DNA of 48,891 bases from Candidatus Dadabacteria bacterium (lineage in GTDB: Bacteria > Desulfobacterota_D > UBA1144 > Nemesobacterales > Nemesobacteraceae), in the NCBI GenBank assembly GCA_028823955.1, contig JAPPFE010000032.1:1-48891 (forward strand). Reading direction: 5' to 3'. Both the position numbers and the translations under genes were made by a program. This document shows positions 42,528 through 48,891 of this stretch, piece after piece; the first letter of the stretch is position 1; each line of letters starts with the position of its first letter. The notes beneath the pieces were generated by a model. The model ran no database searches, was not told the origin of the DNA, and was given only the letters and a program-made list of their open reading frames with translations.

Positions 42528-44345
42528 ATGAAAAAAATCTTATTTCAGGATACATCCTTTCGCGACGGGTTTCAGTCTGTTTTCGGCGCGAGAGTGCTTA
42601 CAGAAGACTTCATTCCGGCGGTCGAGGCCGCTAGGGAAGCCGGGATAACCCACTTTGAGGCTGGCGGGGGAGCCAGGTTCCAGAGCCTGTTTCTTTACTG
42701 CGGTGAGTCCGCTTTTGATATGATGGACCGCTTCCGCGAAGCAGCGGGACCGGACGCTAACCTACAGACGCTTGCAAGGGGGATCAATGTTGTTGCCCTG
42801 TCCCAGCAGCCCAAGGACATGATAGATCTTCACGCCAGGATGTTCAAGAAACATGGCATAACTCACATAAGAAACTTCGACGCCCTAAATGACGTAAGAA
42901 ACCTCGAGTACTCCGGTCAGTGCATAAAGAATGCGGGCCTGCACCACCAGGCGGTGGTAACGCTTATGGAGCTTCCTCCGGGCTGCGAAGGAGCCCACGA
43001 CGTGGATTTCTATATAGACAGGCTGAGGAAAATACTTGATTCGGGGCTTCCCTACGATTCCATATGCTTCAAGGACGCTTCCGGAACATCGAATCCCAAA
43101 AAGATTTACGAGACCGTGAAGGCCGCGAGAAAGCTCGTCGGAGAAAACGTCATTCTCTGGGTGCACACTCACGAGACGGCCGCCCAGGGAGTCAACCAGT
43201 ACATGGCCGGCATAAACGGCGGGTGCGACGGAATCTGCGTCGCGAGAGCACCCGTTTCCGGGGGAACCTCTCAGCCCGACCTTATATCCATGTGGAACGC
43301 CCTTAAGGGGACGGAGTACACCTTGGACGTGGACATAACCAAGGTTCTCGAGGCGAATTCCGTGTTCAAGGAATGCATGTCTGGCTATTATTTCCCGCCC
43401 GAAGCCCTTCGGGTCTCCTCGGAGGTTCTTCTCTCTCCGATGCCCGGCGGAGCGCTTACCGCAAACACCATGATGATGAGAGACACCGGCACCCTCGATC
43501 TTTACCCGCAGGTGATCGAGGCAATGAGCGAATGTGTTGCGAAGGGTGGATTCGGGACATCGGTTACCCCGGTTTCCCAGTTCTATTTCCAGCAGGCCTA
43601 CGCCAACGTCACTCAGGGAACCTGGAAAAAGATCACCGATGGTTACGGGAACATGGTACTAGGCTACTTCGGACGCACGCCCGTCGAGCCCGACCCAGAA
43701 GTCGTGGCGATAGCGGAAGAGCAGATGGGCAAGCCCCGCTTTGAAGGCGACCCGCTCGATATACTTGAGCCCGGCATTCCGAAGGCAACCGAGATTCTCG
43801 AGAAAGAGGGCCTTCCCGTCACCGAGGAGAACATATTCATAGTCGGGGCGCTTCAGACCCAGGGCGGAAACAAGGGACTTGACTTTCTCAAGGGGAATTT
43901 CAGCGTCAACGTAAGAAAAGACAAGCCTGAAGAGCAGCCTCAGCAGAGACAAGGTCTTGGCACGAGCGTAGCGTCGAAGGTATCCGGTACCGGGGAGAAC
44001 TTCGTTATTACGGTTGACGGGAAAAGCTACAACGTAACCGTAAAGGAAGGAACTTCGGAAGTTGCTTCGGTAACCGAAGCTCCAGCCCCGAAAACATCCT
44101 CTGCGATGGATGAAGATTCTCCCGATGTTGTGGCCGTTACAGCGAGCGTGCCCGGCAACGTGTACAGGGTTCAGGTCAGCGTGGGTGACAAGATAAAGGA
44201 AAATCAGACGCTGATCATGCTTGAAGCCATGAAGATGGAAACTCCGGTTGCCTCTCCGTGCGACGGGGAAGTGGTGTCCATAGAGGTTGAACAGGGACAG
44301 GTAGTAGAGACGGGTCAGCTTATCCTGACCATTCTTCCCTCTTGA
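42528..44345 (+). CDS. oadA: Biotin-dependent decarboxylase alpha subunit (oxaloacetate decarboxylase type)
   Basis: The 605-residue protein has a carboxyltransferase TIM barrel (DTSFRDGFQ at 8-16). Metal ligands lie in [11 protein letters not shown] and the carbamylated lysine in CFKDASG (about 181). The PYC_OADA conserved region follows. The C-terminal biotin domain has the lipoyl-like site EAMKMET (about 566). The barrel start [16 protein letters not shown] differs from the DTTLRDAHQSLLATR of classical OadA, so the substrate may be another oxo-acid or acyl-CoA. With OadB it should form a Na+-pumping complex. A Pro/Ala-rich linker precedes the biotin domain. It sits 25 bp after oadG and 4 bp before oadB. 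Confidence 0.9.
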   Translation: MKKILFQDTSFRDGFQSVFGARVLTEDFIPAVEAAREAGITHFEAGGGARFQSLFLYCGESAFDMMDRFREAAGPDANLQTLARGINVVALSQQPKDMIDLHARMFKKHGITHIRNFDALNDVRNLEYSGQCIKNAGLHHQAVVTLMELPPGCEGAHDVDFYIDRLRKILDSGLPYDSICFKDASGTSNPKKIYETVKAARKLVGENVILWVHTHETAAQGVNQYMAGINGGCDGICVARAPVSGGTSQPDLISMWNALKGTEYTLDVDITKVLEANSVFKECMSGYYFPPEALRVSSEVLLSPMPGGALTANTMMMRDTGTLDLYPQVIEAMSECVAKGGFGTSVTPVSQFYFQQAYANVTQGTWKKITDGYGNMVLGYFGRTPVEPDPEVVAIAEEQMGKPRFEGDPLDILEPGIPKATEILEKEGLPVTEENIFIVGALQTQGGNKGLDFLKGNFSVNVRKDKPEEQPQQRQGLGTSVASKVSGTGENFVITVDGKSYNVTVKEGTSEVASVTEAPAPKTSSAMDEDSPDVVAVTASVPGNVYRVQVSVGDKIKENQTLIMLEAMKMETPVASPCDGEVVSIEVEQGQVVETGQLILTILPS

Positions 44346-44349
44346 GCGC

Positions 44350-45648
44350 ATGAAAAAATTCATACTTATTTTGGCGGTTCTTACTTTTTCCTTGGGAATG
44401 TTCGCCGGCGCACCCGACTGTCTCGGGGAGACGGTAAGCGACGTGGCGGTCTCTGGGGAGCAAACCAAGGAGCTTGCATCTTTTTCCCAGCTTTTGAAGA
44501 ACGTGGCTACCAGTACCGGCATCTACGGATTTATTGCGGGCAACGCAATTTCCTGGGTTAACGGGTTCGGGATGTTTTTGATGATCTTGGTAGGATTTCT
44601 TCTTCTCTACCTGGGGATTGCGAAGAAATTCGAACCTCTTCTTCTGGTTACGATAGCTTTCGGGTGCATATTGGCCAACATTCCGCTTGCGGGGATAAAT
44701 GACCCCGGCGGGGTACTTTACTACGTGTACGATGTCGGCATAAAGACCGGCATTTTCCCCCTTCTGATATTCATGGGAGTGGGGGCGCTTACCGATTTCG
44801 GTCCGCTTCTGGCCAACCCCAAGACGGTTCTTCTGGGAGGCGCTGCGCAGTTCGGGATTTTCACGACATTGCTCGGCGCGCTCGTGCTTGCCCAGTACGT
44901 GCCCGGAATCGATTTTTCCCTAAAAGACGCGGCGTCGATAGGAATAATAGGGTCAGCGGACGGACCGACCTCTATTTACATTTCTTCGCAGCTCTCCCCG
45001 AGGCTTCTCGGTGCGGTCTCGGTCGCCGCGTATTCCTACATGGCTCTCGTGCCGATAATCCAGCCCCCGATAATGAAAGCTCTTACTTCCCCTGAAGAGA
45101 GAAAAATAAGGATGAACCAACTTCGTCCGGTGGCGAAAAGGGAAAGAATAATGTTTCCGTTGATTGCTCTTACCCTCTGCCTCCTTTTTCTTCCATCCGC
45201 GGCGCCTCTAATAGGTTTTTTCGCTTTCGGCAACCTGATGAGGGAATGCGGAGTGGTCGACCGGCTCTCGGATACGACGAGAAACGCGCTTATCAACATC
45301 GTTACGATATTCCTCGGCCTCGGAGTCGGCTCGCAGCTTCTGGCCTCCGAATTTCTCTCCCTTGAGACTCTTGGCATACTTCTTCTGGGAATTGTGGCTT
45401 TCTGCATAGGCACGGCCTCCGGGGTGCTGATGGCCAAGCTTATGAATGTTTTCTCCGAAACCAAGATCAATCCCCTGATCGGTTCGGCAGGGGTTTCGGC
45501 GGTTCCAATGGCTGCTCGCGTCTCTCAGGATATGGGGGCCAGGGAAGATCCTCAGAATGTGCTTTTGATGCACGCTATGGGTCCGAACGTGGCCGGGGTT
45601 GTGGGTTCGGCCGTAGCGGCAGGAGTGCTGCTTGCGGTTTTCGCGTAA
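44350..45648 (+). CDS. oadB: Sodium-translocating decarboxylase beta subunit
   Basis: The 432-residue membrane protein carries out decarboxylation of carboxybiotin coupled to Na+ export. Family motifs are [44 protein letters not shown] and [14 protein letters not shown]. The sodium-site sequence [17 protein letters not shown] and [17 protein letters not shown] complete the set. The N-terminus ([24 protein letters not shown]) looks like a cleaved or anchor signal plus about 50 polar residues before the usual start. Such an extension is seen in some beta subunits and places the N-terminus outside. It completes the oadGAB operon. Confidence 0.95.
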   Translation: MKKFILILAVLTFSLGMFAGAPDCLGETVSDVAVSGEQTKELASFSQLLKNVATSTGIYGFIAGNAISWVNGFGMFLMILVGFLLLYLGIAKKFEPLLLVTIAFGCILANIPLAGINDPGGVLYYVYDVGIKTGIFPLLIFMGVGALTDFGPLLANPKTVLLGGAAQFGIFTTLLGALVLAQYVPGIDFSLKDAASIGIIGSADGPTSIYISSQLSPRLLGAVSVAAYSYMALVPIIQPPIMKALTSPEERKIRMNQLRPVAKRERIMFPLIALTLCLLFLPSAAPLIGFFAFGNLMRECGVVDRLSDTTRNALINIVTIFLGLGVGSQLLASEFLSLETLGILLLGIVAFCIGTASGVLMAKLMNVFSETKINPLIGSAGVSAVPMAARVSQDMGAREDPQNVLLMHAMGPNVAGVVGSAVAAGVLLAVFA

Positions 45649-45689
45649 GTTTCTGATCTGCTACAAAGGATGTTTTTGCGGAATCTTCT

Positions 45690-46451
45690 ATGAGATTTAA
45701 AGGACGCTCGGCGATTATTACAGGAGGGGGAACCGGAATCGGGGAGGCAACTGCGCTTTTGCTGGCGCGAAACGGGGCTAGGGTTCTTATTGCCGGCAGA
45801 AGGGAAGAGAAGCTGAAAGAACTGTGCGACAGGGCGGAGGAAGAGGGGCTTTCTATAGAATACAAGGTCTGTGACGTTTCAGTCGAGAGCGACTGCGCGG
45901 CCACCGTGGAGACCGCTTTTCGCGAGCACGGAAAGATTGACATTCTTTTTAACAACGCCGGTATCATTTTTTCCGGCCCCCTTCACGAAGTCGAAACCTC
46001 AAGGTTCCAGGAGATCTTCGATATAAACGTGAAGGGAGCGTTCATGATGTGCAAATATGCCATTCCTCATATGCTTTCTGCGGGCAGAGGCTTTATCGTC
46101 AACAACTCTTCTGTTATCGGGTTAAAGGGTTTTGCGGGACTTTCGGCCTATTCGGCATCCAAGGGGGCCCTTGTTCAGCTCACAAGAAGCATGGCCCTTG
46201 AGTACGCGGACAAGGGACTCAGGATAAATGCTGTCTGTCCTGGAGGGGTCTGGACACCGATGTTCGATTCCTATCTTGAGAGAGCCGAAGATGCCGAAGC
46301 GGCCCAGGCTTTTATGGAATCTCTTCACCCCATGGGACGGCTGGCCGACCCGTACGAAATAGCTGAAGCGGTTCTGTTTCTCTGCGATGATAAGGTCATG
46401 TTCAACACGGGTTCAATGCTTTCAATTGACGGCGGCATTATAGCCAAGTGA
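45690..46451 (+). CDS. Short-chain dehydrogenase/reductase
   Basis: The 253-residue protein is a classical SDR. The cofactor loop is TGxxxGIG (ITGGGTGIGEATALLLARNG), with RREEK after beta-2 favouring NADP. NNAG is at about 86-89. The catalytic triad is Ser (NNSSVIGL), Tyr-x-x-x-Lys (YSASKGAL), and PGGVWTPM follows. It ends with the normal SMLSIDGGIIAK. The substrate is unknown; FabG-like or alcohol dehydrogenase activities are both possible. It follows oadB by 41 bp and may be read from the same transcript. It converges with the binding-protein gene. Confidence 0.9.
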   Translation: MRFKGRSAIITGGGTGIGEATALLLARNGARVLIAGRREEKLKELCDRAEEEGLSIEYKVCDVSVESDCAATVETAFREHGKIDILFNNAGIIFSGPLHEVETSRFQEIFDINVKGAFMMCKYAIPHMLSAGRGFIVNNSSVIGLKGFAGLSAYSASKGALVQLTRSMALEYADKGLRINAVCPGGVWTPMFDSYLERAEDAEAAQAFMESLHPMGRLADPYEIAEAVLFLCDDKVMFNTGSMLSIDGGIIAK

Positions 46452-46498
46452 TTGCAGTGAAACGGTCTCGAAAAACAGCTTTTAGCTGTACCCGAAAT

Positions 46499-47815
46499 TC
46501 ACGGGACTCTATCAGTTGTTATGTCTTCTAAATCCGGAACGCTGAAAACCTGTCTCGTGCGGCCCCCCTCGGCGTCGTATGTGTAGACGGAATAGCAGCC
46601 CGCTCCTATGTCCCCGTTTTCATCAAACTCGATCGGTCCCGAGACTCCCTCGTAATTGATGTCGTCGTTGGCTGCGGTCTCATCCATAAGAGCCGCTGCA
46701 CATTCGGCATAGGTTAAACAACGGTTTTCCCCTGCGGTAACCTCCGCCATTTCGGAGACGTATTCGGAAGGGTCGTTGCTTCCGGCGCTCAAGGCCGCGA
46801 GTGCTACTGCTACCACTGCGTCATAGGCATGGACGGCGAATCGAAGGGAAGGGAACATCTCTCGGTCAAATCGTTTTTCAAACTCGTCTTTTCTCTCGGG
46901 AGGATCCGGCAGGGAGCATGGAGTCGTGCTTTTGAAGCCCTCAACCGCGGCCGGGTTGTCCGGGTCCACGCGTTCATACAGATTTTCAACTGCGAATGAG
47001 TCGGAAATGTAGTATCTCGCGGCGGACGAAACGACCGTGGAGTCAAGCATGCCCTTTATTATCTTCCCTCCTTCGTCTATCGACAGGATTAGTATTATGG
47101 AACCTATGTTGCCGATTCCGTCTACCGCCTCGATATCGTCAAGCACGGCCTGGGTTTTCTCCTCGAACATTGGGTCGTCAGAATAGTATCGCTCGTACCA
47201 GACGACCTTGGCGGCGGGACGGTTTCGGGAAAGAAATTCCCTGTTGATCAGCTCCGTGAGCTTCACTCCGTAATTGTCGTTTCGATGGACTATCAGCACT
47301 TCGTCTCCGTTTCGGACTTCGGTCGCCAGGATTTTCGCCTGGAACGAATCCGTCGGAACGGTTCTGAAGAAAAAGTGCGCTTTCCCGGCTTGGGAAATTT
47401 CCCTGTTTTTTTCGGTCAGGGTAACGGAAGTTGCGGAGGGTGAAACCGCGACTAGCCCGTTCTCAACTAGGAAATCAAAAATTTCAACGGAACTCTGTGA
47501 AGTTCCAGGTCCGATTATCGCCTTCACGCCCATTTCCAGAAGTTCCATGGTCGAGGCAAGAGGAGTAGCGCCGTCTCCGGCGATAAGCTTTATGTTTCCG
47601 CCGGCTTCGTTAATGTCATCCCTTGCGAGTTCCGCGGCCTTTATTACCGAGGAAGGAGAATCGCTTGTCCGGAAAAGCGTTCCTATGCAGAAGGCATCTT
47701 CGCAGCCAGCGTCGACTTCGACTTGCTCGTTGGTTCCATCGCCGCATCCTGTGGAAAGAAGAAAGGAGGCAAAGACAAGAAACGCAATCGAAAGTGCTCC
47801 TCTCAGAATTCTCAT
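46499..47815 (-). CDS. Branched-chain amino-acid-type ABC substrate-binding lipoprotein
   Basis: The 438-residue protein has a lipoprotein signal (ALSIAFLVFASFLLSTGC, lipid cysteine about 24). It has the Peripla_BP_6 fold of Leu/Ile/Val-binding proteins: IGTLFRTSDSPSSVIKAAELARDDINEAGGNIKLI, then ATPLASTMELLEMGVKAIIGPGTSQSS, VAVSPSATSVTLT, and HAYDAVVAVALAAL. No permease or ATPase genes (livHMGF) are adjacent, so it is an orphan; it may serve a distant transporter or act as a sensor. An insert with paired cysteines (CLTYAECAAAL, CSLPDPP) lies in the second lobe. Convergent with the SDR gene. Confidence 0.85.
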   Translation of the reverse strand: MRILRGALSIAFLVFASFLLSTGCGDGTNEQVEVDAGCEDAFCIGTLFRTSDSPSSVIKAAELARDDINEAGGNIKLIAGDGATPLASTMELLEMGVKAIIGPGTSQSSVEIFDFLVENGLVAVSPSATSVTLTEKNREISQAGKAHFFFRTVPTDSFQAKILATEVRNGDEVLIVHRNDNYGVKLTELINREFLSRNRPAAKVVWYERYYSDDPMFEEKTQAVLDDIEAVDGIGNIGSIILILSIDEGGKIIKGMLDSTVVSSAARYYISDSFAVENLYERVDPDNPAAVEGFKSTTPCSLPDPPERKDEFEKRFDREMFPSLRFAVHAYDAVVAVALAALSAGSNDPSEYVSEMAEVTAGENRCLTYAECAAALMDETAANDDINYEGVSGPIEFDENGDIGAGCYSVYTYDAEGGRTRQVFSVPDLEDITTDRVP

Positions 47816-48033
47816 GATGAACTTAACTGCCTCCCGCGCATGTCAAATTGAAATCACTTTTCCGGAAACGGAAACCCGAATCCATACTTTATTCCGATGA
47901 GAGTATAACCCTGAATACTTATGGGAACAAACGCTGGGTACCCTTATTCACATGGATTTTCCGGTATGCAATCACCTCGCAAATAGGCTCCTTGTTTTCC
48001 GCAGTTGCGTCTTTTTAATTTCGGTTTTTGCCC

Positions 48034-48062
48034 TTGACGGTTCGTAACAAGCGATTTAGAAT
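48034..48062 (+). promoter_or_regulatory. Promoter of fur
   Basis: ttgacg (48034-48039) and tagaat (48057-48062) are exactly 17 bp apart. The start of transcription would be near 48069, just before the operator. Confidence 0.7.
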
Positions 48063-48072
48063 AAGAGCTAAT

Positions 48073-48087
48073 TGAAAATCATTCTCA
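48073..48087. promoter_or_regulatory. Fur box upstream of fur
   Basis: tgaaaatcattctca matches the 7-1-7 Fur consensus TGATAATNATTATCA at 12 of 14 defined positions. It lies over the early transcribed region between the -10 box and the ATG, implying that the regulator represses its own gene. Confidence 0.7.
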
Positions 48088-48100
48088 TTTAATAATTCTC

Positions 48101-48547
48101 ATGATGAAAGATTTTGAATGCACTCAGGAATCGTATGCCAGAGAAGTTCTGCGGGAAAAGGGACTCAAGTCCACAGCGCAGCGTCTAGCAGTCGTTCATG
48201 TTCTTCACACGAGCGGGAAATCGCTTTCGGTCGGCGAAATACACGACGGGGTGAAGGATATGCTCGGCGCCACGGGGCTTGCCACCATCTACAGAACCCT
48301 TGAGATGTTCGAGGACTTGGGCATCGTGAAGCGCCTTCATTTTCCCGACGGCCGTCACGGTTACGCGTTCTCCCAAGGCGAGCATGTTCATCATATGGTG
48401 TGCGTTGACTGCAGGGGAGTTTTCGATTTTCCCGAGTGTCCGGTGGAGAGCTTTGATTACTCTTCGATTGAAAAGCAGGGATTCAGAGTGAAGGATCATT
48501 TCGTACAGCTTTTCGGCCAGTGCTTAAAGTGTGCGGAGGCGGCTTAA
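48101..48547 (+). CDS. fur: Ferric uptake regulator family protein (Fur or Zur)
   Basis: The 148-residue protein has the Fur winged-helix domain (LKSTAQRLAVVHVLHTSGKSLSVGEIHDGV, GLATIYRTLEMFEDLGIVKRL). It also has the metal-binding dimer domain with HHMVCVDCRGVFDFPEC and a second C-x-x-C at the end (CLKC), forming the structural zinc site. The regulatory site includes HGYAFSQGEHVHH. The two adjacent ATG codons (48101, 48104) are equally possible. A Fur-type box lies directly upstream, so autoregulation is likely. The box favours Fur; the following MerC-like gene would also fit a zinc regulator (Zur), which cannot be excluded. Confidence 0.9.
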   Translation: MMKDFECTQESYAREVLREKGLKSTAQRLAVVHVLHTSGKSLSVGEIHDGVKDMLGATGLATIYRTLEMFEDLGIVKRLHFPDGRHGYAFSQGEHVHHMVCVDCRGVFDFPECPVESFDYSSIEKQGFRVKDHFVQLFGQCLKCAEAA

Positions 48548-48554
48548 CGATACA

Positions 48555-48891
48555 ATGAATCAGGTAAGAATTCAGAGGCTCACCGATTATACCTCGATAT
48601 CCCTTGCGGGTATCTGTGCCATCCACTGTTTTTTTACGCCGGTAGCGCTCATACTGTTCCCGGTCGTGGGTTCGACATTCGTGTTTGAAGAGATTTTCCA
48701 CGAGCTGATGCTTTTTCTGGTCATTCCAGCAAGCGTGGTCGCCATGTTTCTCGGCTGCAGACGCCATAAGGATTTCAGCGTGATCATGCTGGGGGGCGTG
48801 GGACTCTATTTTCTCCTAGTCGGAGCTTTCGCCGCTACGGGCTACGTAGAATCGATTCTTACTCTTACCGGCGCTTTTATCATGATTTCCG
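48555..48891 (+). CDS. MerC-domain membrane protein (3' end outside window)
   Basis: The frame opens at ATG 48555, seven bases after the fur stop, and runs off the right edge, showing 112 residues. The start MNQVRIQRLTDYTSISLAGICAIHCFFTPVALILFP has the MerC pattern: a first helix with a Cys and the C-A-I-H-C pair. At least three more hydrophobic segments follow (ELMLFLVIPASVVAMFLGC, IMLGGVGLYFLLVGAFAAT). MerC proteins carry Hg2+ or, in non-resistance contexts, may move other metals. The tight link to a Fur-family regulator suggests metal-controlled expression. Confidence 0.8.
   Translation, partial: MNQVRIQRLTDYTSISLAGICAIHCFFTPVALILFPVVGSTFVFEEIFHELMLFLVIPASVVAMFLGCRRHKDFSVIMLGGVGLYFLLVGAFAATGYVESILTLTGAFIMIS

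Noticed and set aside
1-48891. CRISPR arrays, rRNA or tRNA genes
   Set aside because: No regularly spaced direct repeats, no rRNA-like sequence and no foldable tRNA cloverleaf were seen in any gap between genes.

Overview
The window is about 48.9 kb of a compact, roughly 50-55 % GC chromosome from a Gram-negative bacterium. Outer-membrane-type lipoproteins, MltA, YidC, SecA and an IHF-type protein all point that way. The gene mix (CofD for coenzyme F420, a Na+-pumping decarboxylase, DUF35, a DUF502 protein, frequent TTG starts, Arg AGG/AGA and Ile ATA preference) suggests an uncultured deltaproteobacteria-like candidate lineage. Dadabacteria is my guess, made without any database search. The replication origin is probably not far away: a perfect parS palindrome lies at 343-358 just after the mnmE tail, and the rpmH-rnpA-yidD-yidC-jag cluster lies at 38.9-42.1 kb.

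Layout. 0-2 kb: mnmE 3' end, parS, a secreted metalloprotease-like lipoprotein, a worn transposase remnant and a candidate structured RNA. 2-7.8 kb: pheT-ihfA-DUF502-tilS, with a facing ROK sugar kinase. 8-13 kb: mltA with a sucrase/ferredoxin-like gene, cofD, and a PpiD/SurA-like periplasmic chaperone. 13.2-15.2 kb: an AT-rich, apparently acquired retron, with its own promoter, a structured leader (presumed msr-msd), an unknown 80-aa protein, an XRE-type helix-turn-helix protein and a reverse transcriptase carrying the retron NAxxH, YxDD and VTG motifs. 15.5-22.3 kb: smc, secA and a small membrane protein. 22.3-26.1 kb: pterin/folate genes (PCD, folK, folD) and thiD, interrupted by a MITE-like repeat and a foreign-looking EXPERA-like membrane protein. 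26.2-27.5 kb: a solitary TnpB (IS605/IS1341 type) with an end hairpin. 27.5-38.4 kb: DUF35, phosphomannomutase, trpE-trpG, a Kef-type antiporter, and two paralogous acyl-CoA ligases flanking a Ca2+/cation exchanger. 38.4-42.1 kb: tadA and the jag-yidC-yidD-rnpA-rpmH operon. 42.3-45.7 kb: oadG-oadA-oadB. 45.7-48.9 kb: an SDR, an orphan amino-acid-type binding lipoprotein, and fur with an operator followed by a MerC-like gene cut by the window edge.

The most notable element is the three-gene retron. The accessory 80-aa protein and the HTH protein are candidates for effector and regulator, with the RT-DNA/RNA as sensor. This role is inferred from retron biology, not seen directly. Secondary items are the nested-hairpin RNA upstream of pheT, the TnpB with a probable guide RNA, a PpiD-like protein with no visible parvulin domain, a roughly 50-residue insertion in SecA, and several strong palindromes that look like operators.
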